Source: DAOUGC01 sp034429695 | GTDB taxonomy: Bacteria; Chloroflexota; Anaerolineae; Anaerolineales; Anaerolineaceae | Reading direction: 5' to 3' | Assembly: GCA_034429695.1 (NCBI GenBank) | Contig: DAOUGC010000150.1 | Span: 1-28,956, forward strand | Length of the DNA stretch: 28,956 bases | Shown: one piece after another, positions 15,298 through 22,960 of the stretch | How positions within the stretch are numbered: position 1 is the first letter of the stretch | How the letters are laid out: every line of letters begins with the position of its first letter | Position numbers and translations under genes: made by a program | The notes under the pieces: model-generated | What the model saw: the letters and a program-made list of their open reading frames with translations, nothing else | Database searches by the model: none | What the model was told of the DNA's origin: nothing

Positions 15298-17247
15298 CTA
15301 AGCAATGGCCACGGCCGGGGTGCGTTGAGTCAGCGCGGCTTTCCAATCGCCGGTGGTGCAACCCAGGCGGGCGGCCAGTTCGGCCAGCACTTTTTCGTTG
15401 GTCCACACATCTTCGGGGGCTTGCAGTGACTTGACGGAGGTTTGAACGCGACCCTCGAGGTTTACGTAGTGTCCATCCTGTTCCAGCCAATTTGCCACGG
15501 GCAGAACCACATCGGCGGCGGCGGTCAGCGCTGAAACGTAGGTGGCCTGCACAGCCAGGAATGCGGGCTTGCCAATGTTCTGGATCATGCGCTGGGTGGG
15601 GGTATCATCACCGAGCGCCAGGTAGACTGCCTGGTGTCCGTCGACTGCAAAGGCTTTCTCCAGGCCGTACTGGGCGGCAGCCACGCTGTTGCCCAATCCT
15701 TTGGTGCCAATCACTGCACCGCCGGTCATGGCGGCCAGGTCAAGCAGGGTCTTTACAGAAACACCCTTGCCGTACAGGAAGACCGGTTTCTGTGCTGCGC
15801 CAATTTGAGCGGCGGCTTCCACCAGGGCATCGGGGGAGATGCCGGTCTTTTCAGCGGCGGCGATGAGGGCGGCTTCGGGCTGAGCCAGCGCGCCAGTGCG
15901 GGCAACGCCCAGTTTGGATATGGCAGCCAGCAAACCCGCCACCACGTCGTTGTCGTTACCCTTGCGAGCCTTGAGGGCTGAATTGGCGAACACATCCAGG
16001 GCATTGGCAGCCTGATCAATCACCACCAGACCTGCGCCGTTGGGCAGGATGCGCTTGATGAAATAACCGGCAACAGGATGATTTTCCATCACGTTGTCGC
16101 CAATCACCACCACCAGGTCGGCGTTCTCCAGATCTTCGAGTTTGCCTTCGAACGACCGGTGCAGGTCAGTGGCAGCCTGGGTGGCTTCAGCGGTATAAGC
16201 GCCTTCTTCCATGGAGGTAACCATGCCGCTGTGCAAGCCATCAGCAAATACAGACTTGAAGGCAAACAAGGCTTCGGCGGTCAGGCGGGTGGATGCCATG
16301 GCGGCAACACCACTGCCATTCTTGCCAGCCAGCGGACGCACCTGCGCCACGATGGCGTTCAGTGCTTCATCCCAGGTGGCGGCTTGCAAGCGACCATCCT
16401 TGCGCACCAGTGGGGTGGTGATGCGTTCGCGTTTTTCTTCCAGGGGGAGGAAGCGGCCAATCTTGCACAGCACACCGCCGTTTACTTCGGCTTCCCAGTT
16501 GCCTTCAATGCGCACGAGTTGATTGTCACGAGTGAGTACGTCCATGCCGCAACCCAGCGAGCAGCCGACGCACACCGTATTGTGATGGTCAACCTGTACT
16601 TCTCTTCCGCGGAAAGCGGACTGGCGGTCGATCAGCGCGCCGGTGGGGCAAACCTGAACACATGTACCGCAGGAAACGCAGGTGGACTCGCCCAGGGGCA
16701 CACCCAGGTCGGCGACCAGGAAGCTGCGCGCGCCACGTTCTTCGAAACCGAGGGTGAAGTTGCCAACCAGTTCACCGCAGGCGCGCACGCAGCGGCGGCA
16801 CAGGATGCAGCGGTTGTTATCCAGCACAAAGAAGGGGTTGCTGGCGTCCACTTCGTAGGGTTGCCAGTTGGGCTGCAGCGGCCAGTGGGTCATTCCCTCT
16901 GCGTAAGCGGAGTTCTGCAGTTCGCAGTCACCACCAGAGACCTGGCAGTACATGCAGAAGTGATTGCGTTCGCTGAAGATCAGGGTCAGCACAAACTTGC
17001 GGGCTGCCTTGATGCGGTCGGTGTCGGTATGGATCACCATGTTGTTGTTGACGGGCAGGGTGCAGGAGGGCTGCAAAGTGCGGGCGCCTTCCACTTCCAC
17101 CAGGCACAGGCGGCAACCACCATAAGGTGTGAGTTTGGGATGATCACACAGGGTGGGGATATGGACACCTGCTTGACGGGCTGCCTCAAGAACGGTTACG
17201 CCTTCAGGAACCTCGTAGTTGTTGCCATCAATCTGAATGTTAACCAT
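15298..17247 (-). CDS. NuoG/HydA-like iron-sulfur subunit with molybdopterin-oxidoreductase-like tail
   Basis: This is the electron-wiring subunit that links diaphorase and hydrogenase parts (HoxU/HydA role), with 649 residues. N-terminal [2Fe-2S] domain: Cys34, 45, 48, 62. The His-Cys [4Fe-4S] site is H96, Cys98, Cys101 and Cys108. Two ferredoxin clusters follow at Cys147, 150, 153, 157 and Cys190, 193, 196, 200. The N7-type site is Cys226, 229, 233, 261, and then a roughly 350-residue molybdopterin-oxidoreductase-like domain with no visible catalytic Cys or Se residue. HoxU ends after the ferredoxin clusters, so this protein is closer to complex I NuoG. No H-cluster motifs (TSCCPxW etc.) are present, so it is not an [FeFe] hydrogenase. 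ATG at 17247 has GGAG 9 bases upstream; TTG at 17262 overlaps that site. Confidence 0.9.
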   Translation of the reverse strand: MVNIQIDGNNYEVPEGVTVLEAARQAGVHIPTLCDHPKLTPYGGCRLCLVEVEGARTLQPSCTLPVNNNMVIHTDTDRIKAARKFVLTLIFSERNHFCMYCQVSGGDCELQNSAYAEGMTHWPLQPNWQPYEVDASNPFFVLDNNRCILCRRCVRACGELVGNFTLGFEERGARSFLVADLGVPLGESTCVSCGTCVQVCPTGALIDRQSAFRGREVQVDHHNTVCVGCSLGCGMDVLTRDNQLVRIEGNWEAEVNGGVLCKIGRFLPLEEKRERITTPLVRKDGRLQAATWDEALNAIVAQVRPLAGKNGSGVAAMASTRLTAEALFAFKSVFADGLHSGMVTSMEEGAYTAEATQAATDLHRSFEGKLEDLENADLVVVIGDNVMENHPVAGYFIKRILPNGAGLVVIDQAANALDVFANSALKARKGNDNDVVAGLLAAISKLGVARTGALAQPEAALIAAAEKTGISPDALVEAAAQIGAAQKPVFLYGKGVSVKTLLDLAAMTGGAVIGTKGLGNSVAAAQYGLEKAFAVDGHQAVYLALGDDTPTQRMIQNIGKPAFLAVQATYVSALTAAADVVLPVANWLEQDGHYVNLEGRVQTSVKSLQAPEDVWTNEKVLAELAARLGCTTGDWKAALTQRTPAVAIA

Positions 17248-17307
17248 AATTACTTTCTCCAAGATTCTATGAGACTAGAATATCGTAGTTGAATGGATGG
17301 CTGAAAT

Positions 17308-18942
17308 CTACAGCCCGTGCCCACTCATGGGGCAGATGCCGCTTGGGCATACTTTCAACTTAATGTGTGCTTCCAGTTCGGCTCTAAAGTGCGAAAGCAC
17401 ATCTTTGAGCGGGGCGGCGGCCGTCTGGCCCAGACCGCAGTTGGAGAGCTGATAGAGGTGATCGCTCAGGTGAGCCAGGTCATCCAGGTCGTTCATTTTG
17501 CCAACGCCTTCTGAGATATTGCACAGGATCTCATAGGCGCGCTGGTTACCGATGCGACATGGATTGCACTTTCCGCAGCTTTCTTTTCGGAAGAAGTTCA
17601 TCAAGACCTTGGCCAGGTCCACCACGCAGTTGTCCTCATCGCAGATCAACAGCGCACCCGAGCCCAGCGCCACACCAGCGCGGTTGAACGAGTCAAAATC
17701 CATGGGGGTATCCTGCAGGCTGGCGGGGATGACCGAACCGGACGAACCGCCCGTCTGTGCCATCTTGAATGACTTTCCGTCCTTCATCCCGCGCCCGTAA
17801 ATGGCAATGACTTCGCGCAGGGTGATGCCCATGGGCACTTCGATCAAGCCGGTGTTGTTGACGTTGCCAAGGATGGTGTAAACCTTGGTTCCCGGGCTGC
17901 TGGGTGTGCCGATGGCTTTGTACCAATCGGCGCCGTGACGAATGATGGCCGGAATGTTGGCAAGCGTTTCCACATTGTTTACCAGGGTGGGTTTACCCCA
18001 CAACCCGTGTGTGGTCGGGTAAGGCGGGCGGGCGCGCGGCTCACCGCGTTTGCCCTCGATCGATTCGATCAGGGCGGTTTCCTCACCGCAGATGTACGCA
18101 CCAGCACCGCTGTGAATATGGATATGGAAGCTGAAGTCGGTGCCGAAGAGATTATTTCCCAGCATGCCGGTGGCCTCGGCCTGTTCTATGGCCTGGGTCA
18201 GGCGTTGCTGCGCCAGCATGTACTCGCCGCGCACGTAAATATAGCCTTCGGTTGCGCCCACGGCATATCCGGCGATGGCCATGGCTTCCAGGATGGTGTG
18301 TGGGTCGCCTTCAATGACCACACGGTCCTTGAAAGTACCCGGCTCTGACTCATCTGCGTTGCAAACAACGTATTTCTGGTCACCGGCTGCCGAGGCCACA
18401 AAGCCCCATTTGGTGCCGGTGGGAAAGCCTGCGCCGCCGCGGCCGCGCAAGCCAGATTTCTTGACTTCGGCAATGACTTCGGCGGGGGTCATGCTGGTTA
18501 ACACTTTGCCGAGTGCCAGATAGCCGTCGTGCATGATGTAGTCTTCGATGGAGTTGGGGTCGATCAGCCCGGCGCGTTCGAGCACAATGCGGTGTTCAGC
18601 CGGCATGGTTCCCTTGCGAGCCGATAACCACGAGATGCGGCCGCTTAGTTCGCGGGTGGGCGCCTGGATATCATTAGCCACACGACCCTTGTAGAGATGT
18701 TCTTCCACAAGATAGTGAACCTTATCAGGGGTTACCGGGCCATAGATGACGGCTTCGGGATAAACGATCACCATGGGAAGTGCATCATGGCGACCGACAT
18801 CACCAATCATCGAAAGAGAAATTTCATCCTCCAAGCCAAAGGTGCGGATCTCTTCCTGGAGGCGGGTGTAGACATCCTGCGCACCGTTCTGCAGGCTGTA
18901 AGGGTCACTGGAGACCAGAACCATAGAGCGATATGTTTTCAT
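17308..18942 (-). CDS. nuoF: NuoF/HoxF-type NAD(P)H-FMN diaphorase subunit (second copy)
   Basis: This subunit oxidises or reduces NAD(P)(H) on FMN and feeds iron-sulfur clusters. The 544-residue layout is a thioredoxin-like N-terminal domain (about 1-95), the FMN loop GLRGRGGAGFPTGTKW (164-179), CNADESEPG (194-202), CGEETALIESIEGKRGEPR, and a [4Fe-4S] site at Cys456, 459, 462 and Cys502. The N-terminal domain has no cysteines where HndC/HoxF-type proteins bind a [2Fe-2S] cluster (VSSDPYSLQ and GDVGRHDALP), so that cluster is absent. Unlike the other NuoF here it lacks the C-terminal ferredoxin pair and ends CPSGICPMSGHGL. GGAGG lies 5 bases before the ATG at 18942. It follows the second NuoE after 12 bases. 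Confidence 0.93.
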   Translation of the reverse strand: MKTYRSMVLVSSDPYSLQNGAQDVYTRLQEEIRTFGLEDEISLSMIGDVGRHDALPMVIVYPEAVIYGPVTPDKVHYLVEEHLYKGRVANDIQAPTRELSGRISWLSARKGTMPAEHRIVLERAGLIDPNSIEDYIMHDGYLALGKVLTSMTPAEVIAEVKKSGLRGRGGAGFPTGTKWGFVASAAGDQKYVVCNADESEPGTFKDRVVIEGDPHTILEAMAIAGYAVGATEGYIYVRGEYMLAQQRLTQAIEQAEATGMLGNNLFGTDFSFHIHIHSGAGAYICGEETALIESIEGKRGEPRARPPYPTTHGLWGKPTLVNNVETLANIPAIIRHGADWYKAIGTPSSPGTKVYTILGNVNNTGLIEVPMGITLREVIAIYGRGMKDGKSFKMAQTGGSSGSVIPASLQDTPMDFDSFNRAGVALGSGALLICDEDNCVVDLAKVLMNFFRKESCGKCNPCRIGNQRAYEILCNISEGVGKMNDLDDLAHLSDHLYQLSNCGLGQTAAAPLKDVLSHFRAELEAHIKLKVCPSGICPMSGHGL

Positions 18943-18954
18943 GGATGCCTCCGC

Positions 18955-19434
18955 CTACTCGTAGCGCGCCAGAATATCGTGTACCTGGGCGGGGGTTACG
19001 TTTCCGTAGATGTCATCATTAATGACCATAACCGGACCGACGCCACACAGCCCCAGACAACTGACCGTCATCAGACTCCACTTGCCATCAGCAGTGGTTT
19101 CTCCATCACCAATCTGGAGTTCATCCTGCACGGCCTGCCAGACTTCGCGCCCGCCGGCCACATGGCAGGGAGCACTTTCGCAAAACTGTACGACATACTT
19201 TCCAAGCGGTTTTGTGGACAGCATGTGATAGAAGGTCGCAACAGAGAACAACTGGCTTTGCGGTACACGCAACGCCTGTGATACCTGTTCGAGTGCTTCT
19301 TTGGGTAAATAACCCACGGCCCGATTGACGTCGTTCAAAATCGGGATCAGTTCTTCACGCGCGGCGCCGTGGCGTTCTATGGCTTCTTGAACGGCTTTTT
19401 GTACGGCCAGCCCTTGCTGGGTTGCGAAAGTCAT
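18955..19434 (-). CDS. nuoE: NuoE/HoxE-type [2Fe-2S] subunit (second copy)
   Basis: This is a thioredoxin-fold [2Fe-2S] protein that partners NuoF. The 159-residue protein has an N-terminal helical bundle (about 1-70, with the LPKEALEQVSQAL and VATFYHML segments) and the four cluster cysteines Cys85-x4-Cys90 and Cys126-x3-Cys130 (FCESAPCHVAGG and SCLGLCGVGP). GGAGGAGG lies just before the ATG at 19434. It sits between the two nuoF genes, 12 bases before the second one, and so forms the second E-F pair. Differences from the first copy (no N-terminal extension, ESAPCH rather than MGTACY) make a recent local duplication unlikely. Confidence 0.94.
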   Translation of the reverse strand: MTFATQQGLAVQKAVQEAIERHGAAREELIPILNDVNRAVGYLPKEALEQVSQALRVPQSQLFSVATFYHMLSTKPLGKYVVQFCESAPCHVAGGREVWQAVQDELQIGDGETTADGKWSLMTVSCLGLCGVGPVMVINDDIYGNVTPAQVHDILARYE

Positions 19435-19471
19435 GCTCCTCCTCCAATGTTAGAAAGATAACAAATGTCGG

Positions 19472-21256
19472 CTAGACTATCTCAATCGCGTTGAAGTTGC
19501 AGACCTGCATACAGATTCCGCAACGGATGCAGGTATCGGGATCGATGTGGTGAACCTGACGGCGTTCACCTGAGATGGCATTGACCGGGCAATTACGCGA
19601 GCAGACCGTACAACCGGTGCAAGCGTCATCTTTGATTTTATAGGTGATCAACGCTTTACAGACCCTGGCAGGGCAGCGTTTTTCGTAAATGTGGGCTTCG
19701 TATTCGTGCCGGAAGTACTTGAGCGTGGTGATCACCGGGTTTGGGGCGCCCTGGCCCAGACCGCACAGGCTGGTGGAAATGATCTGTTCACACAGCATCT
19801 CGAGGGTTTCGATGTCGCCTTCGCGACCCTTGCCCTCGCAAATGCGGGTGAGGATCTCGAGGATGCGGCGATTGCCGACGCGGCAGGGAACGCATTTGCC
19901 GCAGGATTCATCCTGGGTGAAATCCATGAAGAAGCGGGCGATGTCCACCATGCAGGTGTCCTCGTCCATCACGATCATACCGCCAGAGCCCATAATGGAG
20001 CCGACCGAGGCCAGCGATTTGTAATCAATGGGCAGGTCCAGGTACTGTTCGGGAATGCAACCGCCCATGGGGCCACCGGTTTGAATGGCTTTGAAACCCT
20101 TGCCGCCTTTGATGCCGCCGCCCACATCGTAGATGACTTCGCGCAGGCTGATGCCAAAGGGAACTTCGATCAAACCGGTGTGGTTCAGGTCACCAGCCAG
20201 GGCGAAAGTCTTGGTACCCTTGCTGTCAGCCGTACCATACTGTGAGTACCATTCAGGTCCGTTGAGGATGATCTGAGGGACGACCGAGTAAGTCTCAACG
20301 TTGTTGACGTTGGAGGGTTTCATGAACAGACCCTTGACCGCCGGGAAGGGCGGACGGGGGCGGGGTTCGCCGCGCTTGCCTTCGATGGAAGCCATGAGGG
20401 CTGTCTCTTCACCGCAAACAAATGCGCCTGCGCCCATGCGAACTTCCAGATCAAAGGAGAAATCGGTTCCCATGATGTTCTGGCCCAGCAGACCCAGATT
20501 GCGGGCCTGTTCGATGCCAATACGCAGGGCTTTGACAGCCAGCGGGTATTCTGCACGACAGTAAATGTAACCCTGGGATGAGCCGATGGCATATGCCGCG
20601 ATGATCATGCCTTCGATCACGGCGTGCGGGTCAGATTCCAGCACGCGGCGGTTCATGAACGCACCGGGGTCACCCTCATCTGCGTTGCATAGAACGTACT
20701 TTGGGCCACCCGGTGACTGACGGCAGAACTGCCATTTCTTTGCCGCCGGGAAACCAGCACCGCCACGACCGCGCAAGCCCGAAGCCAGAACGGTGTCGAT
20801 CACCTGCTCGGGGGTCATTTCAGTGATGGCGCGGGCCAGGCCCATATAACCGCCTTCGGCAATATAGTCTTCAATGTTGGTGGGATCGATCTTGCCGCAG
20901 TTGCGCAGGACAATACGAATTTCCTTCGCCTGGGGCGGACCCAGTTCTTCATCGATTACTGCAGTTTCCTGTACACGGAACTTTTCGACGACGCGACCCT
21001 TAAGGAAGTGTTCTTCAACCAGATAAGGGATATCATCGGGGGTCAAACCAACATAATGCACACCTTCAGGGTAGACCATCAGGTCAGGTCCCTGGGAAAT
21101 TGGATCGCCAATGCGGGAGGTCTCCAGTACCTGAATTTCATCGATCAGGCCCTGTGAAACTAATTCATCATGAAGTGCATCTATAATATCATGAGCGCCT
21201 CGTTTTAGACATTCCGGATCGACGGATACCAATATGTGAGAACGGAAAAACGCCAT
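19472..21256 (-). CDS. HydB/HndC-type NuoF with C-terminal 2x[4Fe-4S] ferredoxin domain
   Basis: This is the flavin subunit of the kind found in electron-bifurcating hydrogenases. The 594 residues comprise a thioredoxin-like domain (about 1-95), FMN loop GLRGRGGAGFPAAKKW (160-175), CNADEGDPG (190-198), a [4Fe-4S] site at Cys452, 455, 458 and Cys498, and a C-terminal ferredoxin domain with Cys546, 549, 552, 556 and Cys576, 579, 582, 586. The last domain is the feature that separates HydB from plain NuoF. The N-terminal domain has lost its [2Fe-2S] ligands; only one Cys (VDPECLKRG) remains. I chose ATG at 21256 with AAGGTGG close upstream. The longer reading from TTG 21298 has no support. The bifurcation role is inferred from domain order. 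Confidence 0.93.
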   Translation of the reverse strand: MAFFRSHILVSVDPECLKRGAHDIIDALHDELVSQGLIDEIQVLETSRIGDPISQGPDLMVYPEGVHYVGLTPDDIPYLVEEHFLKGRVVEKFRVQETAVIDEELGPPQAKEIRIVLRNCGKIDPTNIEDYIAEGGYMGLARAITEMTPEQVIDTVLASGLRGRGGAGFPAAKKWQFCRQSPGGPKYVLCNADEGDPGAFMNRRVLESDPHAVIEGMIIAAYAIGSSQGYIYCRAEYPLAVKALRIGIEQARNLGLLGQNIMGTDFSFDLEVRMGAGAFVCGEETALMASIEGKRGEPRPRPPFPAVKGLFMKPSNVNNVETYSVVPQIILNGPEWYSQYGTADSKGTKTFALAGDLNHTGLIEVPFGISLREVIYDVGGGIKGGKGFKAIQTGGPMGGCIPEQYLDLPIDYKSLASVGSIMGSGGMIVMDEDTCMVDIARFFMDFTQDESCGKCVPCRVGNRRILEILTRICEGKGREGDIETLEMLCEQIISTSLCGLGQGAPNPVITTLKYFRHEYEAHIYEKRCPARVCKALITYKIKDDACTGCTVCSRNCPVNAISGERRQVHHIDPDTCIRCGICMQVCNFNAIEIV

Positions 21257-21300
21257 GTTTCCACCTTCCAAAATTTTGGACTGCCTTACTGCTTTCAATC

Positions 21301-21342
21301 AGGGTTAACGGAGAGATTTTCCCTCCGTACTTTCTTTACCCT
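21301..21342. repeat. Two-part intercistronic hairpin
   Basis: AGGGT (21301-21305) pairs with ACCCT (21338-21342), and inside it ACGGAG (21308-21313) pairs with CTCCGT (21323-21328). The arms flank an A/T-rich loop. It sits in the gap between the HndB-like gene and the HydB-like gene, touching the stop of the former. There is no T-run on the minus strand, so mRNA processing or stabilisation is more likely than termination. Confidence 0.5.
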
Positions 21343-21709
21343 AGGCTTCGATCTGGTAGTCTTTTACGATGGTTCCGCCAACCAGATGTTCCTTCATAAT
21401 ACGGCGGGCTGCTTCTGGAGTGACGCGAGCATAAGTCACTTTGGGTTCACTGCCAATTTGAACCTGCACAATGGGCTCATAGGAGTCCAGTCCAATGTTG
21501 CCGGTTTGGCGCACAATGATGTCGGCCAGATTCTCCGACTCAATGTACTCCAGAATGGCTTTCAACGTTTCGCGAGCGCCAGCGGCAATACCCACAGTGC
21601 CCATGCCCACGATGATCTCACGCTGACCCGAAACCGCCTTTACCTGGCGTTTCTGCAGGGCTTCTTCGCGCATTCTTCTCAAGTCTTCGAGCGATTTTAC
21701 TTTATCCAT
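21341..21709 (-). CDS. HndB-like thioredoxin-fold ferredoxin without cluster cysteines
   Basis: HndB proteins are small [2Fe-2S] thioredoxin-like ferredoxins next to HndC in NAD(P)-linked hydrogenase operons. This 122-residue protein has the family pattern (SLEDLRRMREEALQKRQ, then IVGMGTVGIAAGARETLKAI, then TGNIGLDSYEPIVQVQIG). Every cluster ligand is replaced: the family's MGTCGIAAGAR reads MGTVGIAAGAR and the GCxGxC segment reads GNIGLD. No cysteine is left in the whole protein. It therefore cannot hold a [2Fe-2S] cluster and may be a structural or docking subunit. ATG at 21709 has GGAG 7 bases upstream. It lies between the ATPase gene and the HydB-like gene. Confidence 0.85.
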   Translation of the reverse strand: MDKVKSLEDLRRMREEALQKRQVKAVSGQREIIVGMGTVGIAAGARETLKAILEYIESENLADIIVRQTGNIGLDSYEPIVQVQIGSEPKVTYARVTPEAARRIMKEHLVGGTIVKDYQIEA

Positions 21710-21760
21710 TTTTCTGCTCCACTGTAGGTTTGGTATTACAGTTTCGATGTTCAATCACCT

Positions 21761-22318
21761 CTATACTGAGGTGGTAATAGCCTGTGCTTCACGGATTCCA
21801 TCCTGGATCATGTTGCGAATGTAAGCCAGGATGGAAGGCTCGGTCATGGGGACATCGCCGAGCACCTCACGAACCGGTTCACTGTCAAACTCAAAAACCC
21901 GGGCATTGAAACGATAGGTGAGCAACCAGTGAACCTCGGGTGAACCAATCAACAGGGTGATGAAGGTTCCGGCCAGGTCCCCAAGCGGCATGCGGTCGAT
22001 ATGACTGCGTTTGAAGTCCACAAAAATACGCGTGCCTTTGCCCAGTTCGGATTCAATCGTCAGTCCACCATTGCAGGCCTCGGCGGCTGCCTTGAGCAAC
22101 GGGATGCCCAACCCAACCTTGCGGGTGGTGCGGCTGGTGACAAACGGGTCAACAACCCTGGCCGCCATTTCGGGGCTCATCCCTTTGCCGTTGTCCTGCA
22201 CCATCATGGTCAACCGGTCGGTGCTTTCATCCTCGGTGACCTCGATGTGAATTCGACGAGCTTCAGCAGAAACGCTGTTCTCGGCGATGTCCAGGAGGTG
22301 CAGGGCCAGTTCGCGCAA
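21761..22318 (-). CDS. RsbW/histidine-kinase-type ATPase of hydrogenase operons
   Basis: This 185-residue protein has a GHKL ATPase fold (about 1-105) and no dimerisation or phospho-acceptor His domain. The N-box is IAENSVSAEA (11-20), the G1 box QDNGKGM (41-47) and the G2 box GLGIPLLK (69-76). The remaining 80 residues (SHIDRMPLGDLAGTFITLLIG onward) form a small extra domain seen in this family. ATPases beginning like MRELALHLLDIAENS occur between nuoE and nuoF in fermentative [FeFe] hydrogenase operons; their function is not established. The start is TTG at 22318, with AAGG 7 bases upstream, 3 bases after the nuoE stop. It could be a kinase or ATP-dependent switch acting on a partner such as the DRTGG or CBS proteins. 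Confidence 0.88.
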   Translation of the reverse strand: MRELALHLLDIAENSVSAEARRIHIEVTEDESTDRLTMMVQDNGKGMSPEMAARVVDPFVTSRTTRKVGLGIPLLKAAAEACNGGLTIESELGKGTRIFVDFKRSHIDRMPLGDLAGTFITLLIGSPEVHWLLTYRFNARVFEFDSEPVREVLGDVPMTEPSILAYIRNMIQDGIREAQAITTSV

Positions 22319-22321
22319 AGG

Positions 22322-22840
22322 TTAGCCTTCGTTCTCTTGCAGCGGGCGGACAAGCTGGGGGAGTTTATTGGGCTTGACCCGACCAACCGATTCCTCGTCG
22401 ATCACGATCACCGGAGCCTGTGAGCAGGCGCCCACACAGCGGCAGATCTCGAGAGTGATGTTGCCATCCGGCGTGGTTTCGCCCGGGCCGATCCCCAGAA
22501 CCTGTTTGGCTTTTTCAATCAACTGGTCCATCCCACCGACGTAGCAGGCAGTACCCATGCAGAACTTGATGGTGTGTTTGCCGCGTGGGGTGGTGGTAAA
22601 GAACGAATAGAAGGATACAACGCCGTGAACAGTGCTCACGGGAATGCCCATATGCGCGGAAACATATTGTTGCATGGCCGGAGAAATAAAACCGATCTGA
22701 CTTTGCAGTTCGTTGAGAACAACCATCAAGCCGCCAGGCAGTTCCCTGTTCTGTTCCAAAATCCCGTCAATGATGGCCCGTTGTTCTGGAACAACAGTGG
22801 GGTCGTTGGTCGGGATTTCGACTGTAGTGTTTGACAGCAT
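22322..22840 (-). CDS. nuoE: NuoE/HydC-type [2Fe-2S] subunit (first copy)
   Basis: This is the thioredoxin-fold [2Fe-2S] partner of the HydB-like flavin subunit. It has 172 residues, including a 20-residue N-terminal extension, the helical region (about 21-85, LPGGLMVVLNELQSQIGFIS), and ligands Cys94-x4-Cys99 and Cys135-x3-Cys139 (KFCMGTACYVGG and CRCVGACSQAP). Cys133 is an additional cysteine. GGAG lies 8 bases before the ATG at 22840. It is the first gene of the hydrogenase operon and follows a regulatory region with a promoter and a Rex-type operator. Confidence 0.95.
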   Translation of the reverse strand: MLSNTTVEIPTNDPTVVPEQRAIIDGILEQNRELPGGLMVVLNELQSQIGFISPAMQQYVSAHMGIPVSTVHGVVSFYSFFTTTPRGKHTIKFCMGTACYVGGMDQLIEKAKQVLGIGPGETTPDGNITLEICRCVGACSQAPVIVIDEESVGRVKPNKLPQLVRPLQENEG

Positions 22841-22868
22841 CTTTAAACTCCAATTTGGATATAAATTG

Positions 22869-22881
22869 TGTGATAATCACA
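22869..22881. promoter_or_regulatory. 13-bp perfect palindrome near the transcription start
   Basis: TGTGAT-A-ATCACA has the same half-sites (TGTGA/TCACA) as Rex and Crp operators but with a spacer of only 3 bases between the 5-base halves. It lies about 8-20 bases downstream of the transcription start predicted from the promoter at 22896-22925, a usual place for a repressor site. Confidence 0.5.
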
Positions 22882-22895
22882 GCCCAGTCGATCAA

Positions 22896-22925
22896 AGTCT
22901 ACCCTTATCGGGTAAAAATGGTCAA
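22896..22925 (-). promoter_or_regulatory. Sigma70-type promoter of the hydrogenase operon
   Basis: On the minus strand, TTGACC (22925-22920) and TAGACT (22901-22896) are 18 bases apart; 5 of 6 and 4 of 6 consensus matches. The start would be near 22889, giving a leader of about 50 bases before nuoE. Confidence 0.5.
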
Positions 22926-22960
22926 TTATCAAATGTCACTTTTCGCCTGGATAAGCCTCC

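Noticed and set aside
15298..17247. [FeFe] hydrogenase HydA/HndD
   Set aside because: The N-terminal cluster domains are similar, but no H-cluster motifs are seen; the C-terminal half is molybdopterin-oxidoreductase-like.
16078..17292. 404-codon frame antisense to the NuoG-like gene
   Set aside because: Despite its length it is opposite a well-supported iron-sulfur protein, and its text has no domain or ribosome site.
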